DNA of 64,000 nt from Clavelina lepadiformis (lineage: Eukaryota; Chordata; Ascidiacea; Aplousobranchia; Clavelinidae). Position numbers and translations under genes: made by a program. This document shows, one piece after another, positions 38,842-51,400 of the stretch; position 1 is the first letter of the stretch; every line of letters starts with the position of its first letter. The stretch lies in the NCBI RefSeq assembly GCF_947623445.1, contig NC_135242.1:18848001-18912000 (forward strand). Reading direction: 5' to 3'. The notes under the pieces are model-generated. The model was not told the DNA's origin. It saw only the letters and a list, made by a program, of their open reading frames with translations, and ran no database searches.

Positions 38842-39282
38842 TATCTATGTTGCTCAATTGGGCCATCTGTTCCTTATTTGGAATATTAGATCATGATCAC
38901 CAACATCATCATCGTCACCAACAATGCTTAAAAAGTCAATTAAACGCTTGTTTCGTCTTTTATTAGGCGATGAATATCTACTGTCTATGCCTCAGTACTG
39001 CTCAGTTTTACACTAGGCTATTAACAATAACTAATAAGCTTTAGCAAACTGCATGATGGCAAAAGTCAGTGAAGACAGTCAATTCTTTGCGGCCAAGAAC
39101 TTGGAGAAACCAGGGCTGAAACTCACAACCTACTGTATTCAATTGCTACGACTCGGAAGTATGCATGTCGCGACATCGTTAAATTTCATGTTCTAAGTGG
39201 GGCAAGTTATCACACAATATAATCAATCAATAACAAGGAGGAGAATGCAAATTATTTTAATACCGCAGTAACTTGTCTTTCG

Positions 39283-39430
39283 TACGCAGGGACCTAGTTT
39301 GCTAAAAAAAACTTTGCAGGGGACAAACTTGATGATATGCGTGTTATTGGCAGTTACAAAATACAATTCCAATTGTGATACAAAAGTTAAGAGGACATGT
39401 TCCTTCTTTCCCCCTGGAAATAGTGCTGTG
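39283..39430 (+). repeat. Dispersed sequence homologous to foldback-element flanks
   Basis: Reads ACCTAGTTTGCTAA...ACTTTG.AGGGGACAAA.TTG.TGATATGC...CAATTCCAATTGTGATA. The same order occurs at 61512-61564 and again from 62473 after the element there, so this copy shows the uninterrupted site. Family not recognised. Confidence 0.65.
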
Positions 39431-40034
39431 GAAATTGTGCATGTATATAGACTGTTCATTGTTCAATGAGCATGATAGACCTACGTCATTATAAAATGGG
39501 CAGTAATTGTGGTATAATACATATAGGCAAATGTTACGCCAAATGCAGTTCGTGAGGTTAAACAGCCATGTAGGCTGGAACGCAGCGGTAATTTCTGACA
39601 TGAACTTCAAACAGGCGCTGCTGCAAAAAGTAAAAGGTTATGTATAACTGAGAGCGGTTTGCGTCAACCTGTTACGTAAATTCTTCCAACAAATCCCATA
39701 GAATTTTATTGCAAGCGGGTTTACGTTTGTTTAACGTTGCAAGCTCGGTTTTTTATTTCTAAAGTTCTTTGGTATGTAGGACCGTAATGTAGATTGGTAA
39801 GATAGCACTAATCTAACTTACAATTAAGTGCACACCAGCAATCAATACCTCTCATTTTTCACTCAGATGCCTATTGTTGTACATGTCGTGTTTATGTTAT
39901 GCTCATAACATGCCGTTCGTAAATTGACGGAAACGGCAATCGTTTATAGCCTATATGTCTGTCCAGCCTTTCCTCTGTTCAATTTCACACGCTACATGTA
40001 CAAAATGACTTCGTGCCGTAACAAATTAGATCGG

Positions 40035-40042
40035 TATAAAAT
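40035..40042 (+). promoter_or_regulatory. Candidate TATA box of sulfotransferase-like copy B
   Basis: TATAAAAT, about 45 bp before the block TATAGTTAGTTGCAGCGA that is conserved upstream of both copies. Copy A has GATAAAAT at the matching place (35565-35572). Start-site position is inferred. Confidence 0.35.
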
Positions 40043-40169
40043 ATGGCTGGTAAGCTAAAAAAATTTTGCCATGTATAGTTAGTTGCAGCGACAGAGCCTT
40101 ATTTCAGTAAAATACAAGATTTATATTACATTAGACTTAGACTCATTAGACTCTTTTCAAGGTAAAAAG

Positions 40170-42593
40170 ATGAGTCGAGCAAACTCTGGTCATGAGAAAT
40201 TAAAATGTTTCCTGTTACTATGTATCACTTGCTGCCTCATAATCTTCATTTATCTCCATGAATGGGAAGTGTGGGGGATTAATCTTCATAGAGCATGTTC
40301 GAAGGCAGAGTGTTTGAACACGTCAGAAGCCTTCATGAGCTATGCCTCGTCCGTGAGTTTTACTGCAATGTTTGCTGACTATAGTATATAAACCTTTCTT
40401 GAAACGGATTAATAAAGTCAGAACTGGCGTGAAGCTATGGTTACCAGGTTTTCTGCAGCTATTAATTCAAAACATGAGTGTAACTACCTGACATGTAGTT
40501 TCTTCATCAATTGCTATAGTTTGCATATGATGTACGTAGGCCGATATGCTACATAAATTAGTTACGTATAAATATATTTATTCTTAAATAAAAATATTTA
40601 CCGATATTAATTAATCAACTCGAGAAACGGTAACTAGCTTCAGACCGTTGCTAATTTGATTAATCCATTTCCAGTGGTGGTCAAAATAGCCGTCGGTCAA
40701 ATGGTCAAATAGGTAGTCAAAATAATAATAATAACTGGTTACTGATGAAGAAAAGTACTGTTACTTCCTAAAAAATTGTCTACTTCATTATACAAGTCGA
40801 AAAGTAATGCTATTCAAAACCGCTCAAGTAAAACGTTTTAACACGTTATAGCCTACTATACTCAAGTAAGAAGCTTAATCCGTCTAAATATAGCTGAAAA
40901 ATAAAAAAGTCTGCTTTTAAGAGTTTCAAATACTTACAATTGCACGTAACATTTTGAAACTTAATTAAGCAAACTAGTTTCTACTTAGCATGTAGTGCAA
41001 CTACCTACTTTATAGTACGTTACTTTGACCGAAGACTTTAACTCCAGTTTTACCACTTGGTCACGACTCTGCTACTTTGTTACATGCAGGTTATTTATAC
41101 CTCAAAAAAAGCCTTTATTTTTTCTACTAATCTTACCACTTCAAACTATCTGATATCATAAACTGCGCAAATAACTTAATGTTAGTTCCGTAAACTTTAA
41201 TACATTTAGTTATTTGCAGATGCATGAAATAAACCCGAACTTAGAAGCTGCAGATATTGGCCAAAAAGTTATAAATTCAACTGATGGCCCGACATTAGGC
41301 CTACACTCAAATTCTTTCACGCCAACATGGGTAAGTTAACATCCATTAACTTTTTTGTTGGATCTGCTGCACTTCTTGCTATAACTTACACGATGCTGGT
41401 TCCAGGTGCTTGCCATTGTTGCTAAAAAGTGTGGCTCGGCAGCTCTTACCTTCATGTTGGGTGGCCATCCAAATATTATCTACTTACCAAGGGAAGAATT
41501 TCATATAGACTCGACTTGCAAAGTGAAACGCTCTATGGCAAATACCATAAGGTTGTTTATAAATTGCTGAACAATATGTGTAATTTGTTTTTCAACAAAC
41601 GACGCTCAGAATTTCAACCAACGTAATAACCTGTGGTATATAATATTCATTTCGCTTTCAAAAATAACATTTTTTCAGAAAGTTCCAGATGGCCAATCCA
41701 CACCCTTCCGCTTACATTTTACAAGAGAATCAATGTCTGTGGAAAGGACGTGCCTTCGAAGTTCTGGGTGAAATGAAACCACACAAGATTATAACCATGT
41801 TTTGCGATCCAGTGCATAGGGTGCTTTCGGATTACTTGCAAATTTCATTGCGACAGCCGGTTAGTTGTAAACAAAACCTAACTTTTTGATTTTATCCAAA
41901 GGTTAACGTTAGAAAAACATAGCCTACTAATAACTTATATTATATTCTGGCATACATGTAGGATAAATTGTGATCTAAGTTATTTTGCATTGTAAACTGA
42001 ACGTAACACAAGCAAAAAATATAATATACAATCCTACAGTGGAAAAACTTTTGTTGCAGAATACTTTTGAACGATTCAAAAACGCTTCGTTAACGGATGC
42101 GATAGATCTGGCCCTCAAACACTTATACGAGACCAGGAAAACTAGGTCGGAGGATAAATTCGCGAGTCATGTAAGAAAGCTGGCCGTTCAGTTTCCGATC
42201 AATCACGTGGTGAATATCGTTTCAAAGGGATTGTACGTCTACGCACTGATGGAATACTACAAACACTACAGAAAAGAAGACGTTTTAATTTTGAATGGAA
42301 AAGATATGATTTTGAGACCGTGGGAAGTTATGGACCAGGTGCAGACTTTCTTAGATCTGCCCGAGCGAATTACCCGATCGGATTTTTATAAAAACGAAAA
42401 AACTGGTTTCTACTGCTTCATAAGACAAAACATGCAATACTGTCCTAGTGATGAAAAAAGCCTCACCCACAGTAACGATACTGTAAAACCAACTCTGCCT
42501 CCGGATTACGTCATTAAACTCCAGAAATTTTTCGAACCTTACAATAAAAAGTTGTTCAACCTACTAGGTTTCAAAATGGATTGGAAGAACTAA
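40170..42593 (+). CDS. Heparan sulfate 3-O-sulfotransferase-like protein, copy B
   Basis: Tandem paralogue of copy A. Exons: 40170-40352, 41220-41330, 41406-41551, 41679-41859 (or 41866), then a last exon ending at the stop 42591-42593. The copy-A acceptor just before CATTGT is not preserved here. A donor at 41867 (GTAAAC) joined to an acceptor before 41980 keeps frame and gives about 413 residues. Same membrane anchor, PAPS loop (AIVAKKCGSAALTFML), CDPVHRVLSDYLQ and C-terminal HS3ST block. The catalytic region reads EEFHID, keeping the Glu-x-His of HS3ST1 that copy A lacks. The start is set at the Met shared with copy A; the open frame extends 29 codons further upstream. The terminal ~80 residues are identical to copy A. 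Confidence 0.82.
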
Positions 42594-42660
42594 GCAAAAG
42601 TGTAAAAAGCAGTTAAATATTGAAAGTCAAATTTCTTACCATATGGTGCTGATATCACGA

Positions 42661-42666
42661 AATAAA
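42661..42666 (+). promoter_or_regulatory. Candidate polyadenylation signal of copy B
   Basis: AATAAA 68 nt after the stop codon. Copy A has diverged at the matching place and lacks it. Confidence 0.45.
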
Positions 42667-43438
42667 AGTACGTCAATCAGTTTTGTCATCTCTTTCTAAT
42701 CATTACCGAATAGTGATATAACCACCATTTCTAATTTCGCCACACATGTTTGAATATGAAAGTCTTAAATGTAATGTTTTAGCGTTCGGTATATGTTAAT
42801 TTCTATATATTTTATTAAACCATTTGGCTCAGTATGCCCCTTTCTTGTCGTATTAGGTATCACAATCGACTATATCCAGCTCTCTGGACATAGGCACATC
42901 TTTTGTGGCTAAAATCTAAAATCATCATCTGTTCGCTACTTGGAATCCTGGATCAGGCGCTCCGTTTTATGTTGATATCAACAGACTTTTGAGTTTGTAA
43001 CTAAATTTTTATCTTTAATTTGGCAACAGTGCTTAAAGAGGCCAGCAATTCTTATATAGGCGATGATAATTAATACGTAACCTGTAATACGTAACCTGTA
43101 ATAACTTATACGTTGATATTACTAATAAGCGTCGCTATATTGCAAGCCATGGTGGCAAAAATCGGTGAAGACAGTCAATTGTTTTTCCCCAGGAGATACC
43201 CACAATCACACGTGTTGGTTGTTATAATTTTTATACAGTACTTTAAATGCCAGTTGTCGCATATACAAGAAAGCTTTTTATGCGTCCGAGTGTCATTAGA
43301 CTACTATGTCTTTATATATATATGTGTTGGGGTTTGTAACTGGTTAAGTAATAAAGTTACGCGAACCGTTTTTCCGCTGAAAAGGGATCTTTAACGTTTG
43401 CTTTCTATTGTTTAGACCAGCTATGTCCCACCGAAATA

Positions 43439-43791
43439 CCTTAGTGCAGGCCTGGCCAACCCGCGGCTCTTTGCCCGGTATTATGCGGCTCTTTCGTTCA
43501 TATTGAACCTCCGAAAGAGAGCACATTTTACCCATTTTAGGCAGATAAATAATACAGAAAAGTAATCTCTACTGGCTAATGTTCAATTGATATTTGCTAA
43601 ATAATGATTGATTACATCAGATTTCGACTCAGAATAAAGATGATGAAACTGAAACAATATCTGATGCAGTAATATGACGTAATAAGAAAAAGCGTCATAA
43701 ATCATAATGTATATGAGGTGGCTCTTTGCGGTTAACATAGTAAGAAGTGAGGTTCCTAGTCTCTGACTGGTTGGCCACCCCTGCCTCAGTG
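43439..43791. mobile_element. hAT-type non-autonomous element in unit B
   Basis: Element 43447-43783: ends CAGGCCTGGCCAACC and, inverted, CAGGGGTGGCCAACC. Flanks CCTTAGTG and CCTCAGTG match at 7 of 8 positions, an aged target duplication. Subterminal GCGGCTCTTT and, inverted, CCGCAAAGAGCC. No coding capacity. Confidence 0.8.
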
Positions 43792-44689
43792 GGTCAAAAA
43801 TTACGTCACTAGTTCAATTTGGGCCGTACATTGCCACCATGAATAACTTAAACTACTAATCACACAAACAACACGTAAAATAACGGACGTTATGACGCTC
43901 AAACAATTTGTACATTGATAAAGTAATAATTAATCAACGGCAAACTTTCATATACATAACTTCTCGTTTTTTGGTAGCCTAATTACTGTAATTGTTACTG
44001 CCCGTAAGTTTGCAAGCTTTCCGAAATTAAACAAAACAGAAGCATATTTTTTCGAAACTTCATTTTAGCTAAACAATGTCGATATGCTGTTAACGTTAGT
44101 TTTTTATTGTGGCCTGAAACATGTAGTTTTCAATCTACAGTAATTAATTGCTGTCGCTCGAAAGTTAGCACGTTGGCATGGGGTGAAGTGTCATATAGGC
44201 TACAAAATGGGGCAAGTTATCACATGTTGTATTTGTAACCAGTGGGAAAAATCTAAATGATTTGGTAGAACCTTTTTTCACCCGTTATGATTTGACAGAG
44301 AAAATGGTTAATCTTCATCTACTGAAACGCTGATTTGAAAATTTAGTGAAGAAAGTCCTGGTTTTACGATTACAGACATGCGTGTTTGTGCGATGTGTTG
44401 ATTATTGAAATATTTCATTTTACATGACCGTTAGCAGCACACAACAGATGGGTGAACCGTTGGTTTGCACAGAAGCTAAGAAGAAATAACATTCATAATG
44501 AAGCAAACCATTACATAAATTGACAAAAAATTAAAAAAGGTGCAGAGAAGTAGACAAAACACATAAATTGAATGACCACAAAGACTATTTACCAAAAAAG
44601 GTACGATATAATGCTCAATGTTTATAGTTAAATGATGGCATCTTTAAAAAATAAGTGCAAAGTGATTTTTCCGCAAAAGGGTTGCAAGA

Positions 44690-46754
<2,065 letters not shown>

Positions 46755-47589
46755 GAGATTGAGGCAATTGCTTAATTTTTTAGAAATGTAGACTATTTTT
46801 TTTGGTTTTAGATTACGCCTATCATTTTCTGCGAAGAGTGAAACTTTACATAATTATAAAAATCGCTTTCTAGTGTACTAATCAGTGGTTACTGTAAATA
46901 AAAATTTGCAGCATGCTATAAGCCTTCTGCTATTCAGAAAAGCTATATATGGACCCAGATATATCAGTACAAGATTAAAATTACTAAACTTATGTTATTA
47001 AATATGTTATAAAACTTTAATCACTCTCCAAAAAAGGTAAAATATTAGTTTACAGCCATGTTGATTGACTTCCTGCTACTGTAACTTATTGCAAAAGTGT
47101 TGCATTTTACACTGAATCCGTCAGCTTTGGCTCAGAAATATAGCAAGACATAGTTTCCAAAACAAAAAGCAGACCATAGAATATTGCATAAAATAGGCCT
47201 ATTGCTGAGCTACAACAATGACATAAAACTTCTAGGCCTAGTCCTCTACACCTAAAGTTAATTAGGTATTACTGTAGTAAGTTCAGTGCAAAAGCTGATA
47301 GGTTATATCATTATCAGCAATGCATTTAGTAGGTTTTAAGTCCACTGGACAACATTTTTAAATTCCATACTACTCTATTTCGTTTAAGTGCTCATTTTGT
47401 AATTAGAGATAAATTAATTTTGATGGAAATTTGACGCACAACCTGTTCGCTTGTGTCCAAACTACTAATGTAAGGCCAACAAGCAAGATCAAGGTTGACT
47501 TGGCATGATTGGTCATGATCAGTCGAGGTAAATCCCCGGTTACCTTAACAACCACTTCCTTGTCGCTAGAGGCATTAAAGGCAAATTAA

Positions 47590-47830
47590 AAAAAACGACA
47601 GGCTTTGGAAATATGGGTTTATACAAAAAAGTTAAAAATGTTATGGACAAATAAAAATCATTATGTCATAAAAATCTTAAATGAAAAACAAAATGTATTT
47701 CCAGCGAACAAGACCGGGAAACTTAAATATTTTGGACATACAACAAGGAAAGAAAAACACATTTTTCAGGAAAAACTAAATGTGCTCGTAGAAGAAGGAA
47801 CAGGTTTTTTCTAATTTCAAAGAAGATTTT
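47590..47830 (+). mobile_element. Non-LTR retrotransposon (LINE) remnant
   Basis: A 69-codon open frame at 47605-47814 contains EIWVYTKKLKMLW...KLKYFGHTTRKE, resembling the segment after the reverse transcriptase in many LINEs (E.W.YRR.LK..W ... L.YFGH..R). Only this stub is recognisable, so the copy is inactive. Confidence 0.55.
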
Positions 47831-48378
47831 GCCAAATTGGTAAACTTGAAAAAAGAACATAAAAATTGGAATGTGCCGGAGAAAACCCTAACCCACTTGA
47901 ATATTTTAAGGAGGAAAATAGCAAGCCAGTAATTTACAGTCTCAAAATATTCAAAACACTTCATAAATAAAAGCCAAATAATAAACGAAATTTAACAAAA
48001 TAACAGATGGGATGATTTGGTCTTCTAAAAACCTTTCTCTTGGTTTTAGTTAATTTCGTAGAGTTTGTTTCCATTGCGGTTAATTTTATTTCAATTTGAT
48101 ATTTGGAATTTTCGAGAGCCTTGTATTTTGCTAGATCGAATATTGTACTGCAGAGCCTTAGTTTCCTATCAGGAAAATAAAAATTTGTTGATTTCTTTTT
48201 TGAAAAACTCAGTCTGTTATTTTCATGCTATGCAGTTTTCAGGGCTAATGTTTTTATTTGTAAACTCTGTACTAAATTTTTACTTGGAAAAGATATGCAA
48301 ACGTATTGTAATTAGAAGTGATCCAACCACGGACTGCCGATGCGACATTTTGCACTTTCAGTTCAAAAACAGACAAAA

Positions 48379-48384
48379 TTTATT
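48379..48384 (-). promoter_or_regulatory. Candidate MAD1 polyadenylation signal
   Basis: AATAAA on the minus strand about 111 nt after the MAD1 stop codon. Confidence 0.4.
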
Positions 48385-48494
48385 TCACTAGACAGAAGAA
48401 AAAGCATTAAAGAGTAAACTTTGTAAAATTGAAAAACGGCAATTATACCCATAAAAACAAAATGATTTGTTGCTGCATAGATGACATGGCACAT

Positions 48495-51400
48495 TCATTC
48501 TAACATCATGGTCTGCTGACTAAAAAGACTTATTGATAAAGCACTTAAAAACATTGGGATGGAGTTCTGATGGTGCAGGTGTAAAGATATAAGATCCTCT
48601 AACGACTTTGAAAACTCTGTTTCCAGCATTTGCATCGTCCCGTCTGGCTTCATCTAATATAACAAACAACAACTCTTAATGGGCTTTCATTTCGTTTTAA
48701 TTATCATTTTTATGACTTTATTTGTTGATTCCAGAAGCATATTGCACCTACCTCAAAAAGTAAACAATCTGATTCTGACTCAGCATACATTGACAGCAGC
48801 TTAAACCTAGAATCTGTTGAGGTGTCTATTCTGTACCCAGTAAGAGAATAGCATGCCTGCAAAAATAATAAAAAAACATTCAAGGTCATTGGTCATATTA
48901 TCAGCAAGTCTATTATTCTTGAAACTAAATTATGTAACTTTAAACGAAGTGACTATTTCTTCATATGTAGGTCAAGCAGCGCAGTGAGGTTAGGGGTGGG
49001 TATGCAGAAAGTTGATTAAGCTGTTTAAGGTTTAATTGGAGTTAGATTCGGATTAGAAGGTAGATATAGGTTCTTTATGTTATAACCTTTAAGTTAGGTT
49101 ATCAAGAAACTGAGAAAACAAGCTTCGAATGCATGATTTTTTCCAGTGATATAGTGGCAGCCACTTCTAAATATCATAGCAACGATACCTGTCTGTATTC
49201 TTGTATTTTCTTACTGAATATTTCTTTAAGTCTTTGATTACGCAACTCAGCTCGCGCGATTTGTTCTTTAGCAGTTCGGGAAATTTCAACTTGAAAGCAT
49301 TAACACAAATACGATAATTACTCAGTTCAATTAAAGTAAGTTAACCTAAAAATCTCAATCTTCTACGACATAATTACCTTCAGATATAGAGACTTCATGC
49401 CCTTGCTGTAATTCAGTAATTTTTTTACGCAATTCTGTGTTGTCTGCTTTCAGCTGAGCCACGTCTTGCTTTGATTTTTGATGAGCCAAAGCTGACGGAT
49501 TCATTGCGAAATGCAATACCTTTGAAATTGCAGCAAATCAATCTACATATCTGGATCAAGCATATAAATCACTAATCTGGTACATCCTATCTCAGTGGTA
49601 TGTGAATCATACAATATTGGGGATAAAAACCTTTCACGTTCGTTTTTATACTTATATTTTGAACTACAAACCTTAGTATTTTCAGGATTGTAGTCTCCTT
49701 TAATTCTGCCTTGCTCTATCCATGTCTCAAGATGTTCAATCTTATCATGCATAGTGATACGCTCCTTTTCATATTCCTCGATCTATTTTGAAGAATATGA
49801 TGGACATGAAACATGACACTCAACATATGAACAACAGTTGGCTTTAAAAGTACGTAGTTTGTAAGAGTGTAAGTCAACTACATCCACAAAATCAACCAGA
49901 TGACACCAAGTAGATGACACAGTAATAACATACCTTAACTTTTAATGTTTCTAGTTCAGAGTCATTTGCATTTTCACTTTTCATACATTGAGAAGGTGTT
50001 GGGCAGACACCAGCACTTGGATAAACTTCAGGGCCTCCTAACTGTTTTGCACGTAACTTGTGAAACAGTTTTTGTTCTTCACTTTTCTGAAAAAAAGCAT
50101 TACGAATAGCAAAAAGAATTATGCCATTGTAATTATAAAGAAATGTGCAACAAAAACCAGACATACTTGTAATTCATTTTCCAACTGCTCAATTCTGAAA
50201 TATAGTTTTCTGTTAGCATCCTCAGAATTCTGAAGTCTTCTGCTAAGCTGTGTTGTGTGTGAGGTGGAAGTCAACTCAGCATCATATGACTGAAATGATT
50301 GTCAATAACATGTCTTAAAAAAAATTGACATGTGGCGAAGTAAAAGAAGTTATTAGATGACTTTTCATGTAAGTGCCTTCCAGCGCTTCTTAAATGGTAA
50401 CAAGCTAGTACTGCAAGCTTTATGCAAACACATGATGCTATTGGATTATGGTTTTGTGGTAAAATTGCCTTGCTTGCTTCACCTGTAAGATAGAACGAAT
50501 TGAATCTCTCTCATGAGCAAGTAACCCGGCTTTTTTTCGAAGACGTATTAACTGTGCACTTAAGGAGGATGAACTTTCTTGTTGTTCAGCAAGCTGCATA
50601 GTAACAAAATTTGTTTTATAGATTTATTGTTAAATTTATAAAATTTATTAAATACTTAAATTTATTGTTGGCCTTGGCACAAAAAACAACCTTGGCATCC
50701 AGCACTGTCTTTTCTTGTTTCTCAGTCATATATTTTTTGCTTAATATTACATGCTCAGACTCTAATGTTGCATTTCTTTCCTCCAAGAATTCTATCATGT
50801 GACGCAATTCCAACACCTACATTATGACAATAGGTGATAAGAATTAAACTTATTTAATAACTAATATGCAGTTCACAAGCAAAGGTTAAATACCTGCGAC
50901 GAAAGTTCATTGTATTTGGATGTGACTGACTGGTTGTTATCTAAAGATTTGAGCCTTGCCAAGAGGTTGTTATTTGTTGCTTCCAGGTTGTCCATTTTAG
51001 CACACCGCTCTTCAGCTCTATCTAATTTTGACTCGGCTAACAAGAGTTTTTCATTGAGAAGAAAAGCATTTTCCTGGTTTTCTCTAGAAATAAATTGAAA
51101 TGTTGAATTTATGCGAACAACTGATAAATAGCAAACAGATGAAAGCCAGTACTTTAGTTTGTGGTTCTCCTCAGCTAAGCGCTTGTATTCAATCTCTAAT
51201 TGTCTGAGGCGGCTCAAGTCTTCTTTAAAAATCTGCAGAAAAATAGCAGACTTCGTAACTTTTCTTTTTATAAGACTATGACATTTTGTTATGTTTTGAA
51301 CAAAAATTTTATTTTTACCTTGGCCATTTTTTCAGCATCTTCAGCTTCTGATAGCCTAGATGTAAGTTCCCTTAGTTCCCTTTTCAACTCTTGGATTTGG

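Larger units (their letters stand above)
34135..39210 (+). repeat. Segmental duplication, unit A
   Basis: Collinear with unit B (about 39690-44230). Similarity starts with the CCCATAGAA.TTTATT block, includes about 0.6 kb before the start codon, all five exons, and patches far downstream (TGGCAAAA.TC.GTGAAGACAGTCAATT at about 39057 and 43152; GGGGCAAGTTATCACA at about 39198 and 44211). Introns and spacers are much diverged. Confidence 0.75.
37934..40169. other. Spacer between the two sulfotransferase-like genes
   Basis: Contains a hAT-type insertion (38438-38841), the downstream part of duplication unit A, a dispersed sequence at about 39283-39430 that is homologous to the flanks of the foldback element at 61.5-62.6 kb, and the promoter region of copy B from about 39690. 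No coding sequence recognised. Confidence 0.5.
39690..44230 (+). repeat. Segmental duplication, unit B
   Basis: Second unit of the tandem duplication described for 34135-39210. Upstream similarity includes GACGGAAACG, CTACATGTACAAAATGAC and TATAGTTAGTTGCAGCGA before the start codon. It carries its own hAT insertion at 43447-43783. Confidence 0.75.
42594..44689. other. Spacer between sulfotransferase-like copy B and LRP2BP
   Basis: Holds a candidate AATAAA for copy B (42661-42666), the downstream part of duplication unit B, and a hAT-type insertion. The convergent LRP2BP gene ends at 44690. No coding sequence recognised. Confidence 0.5.
46755..48494. other. Spacer between LRP2BP and MAD1
   Basis: AT-rich. 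Holds a LINE-like remnant (47590-47830) and a candidate MAD1 polyadenylation signal on the minus strand. The open frame at 48065-48391 plus shows no family similarity. Confidence 0.5.

Noticed and set aside
48065-48391. 108-codon plus-strand open frame downstream of MAD1
   Set aside because: Phe/Leu-rich translation of AT-rich sequence, running over the MAD1 3' end; no domain recognised.
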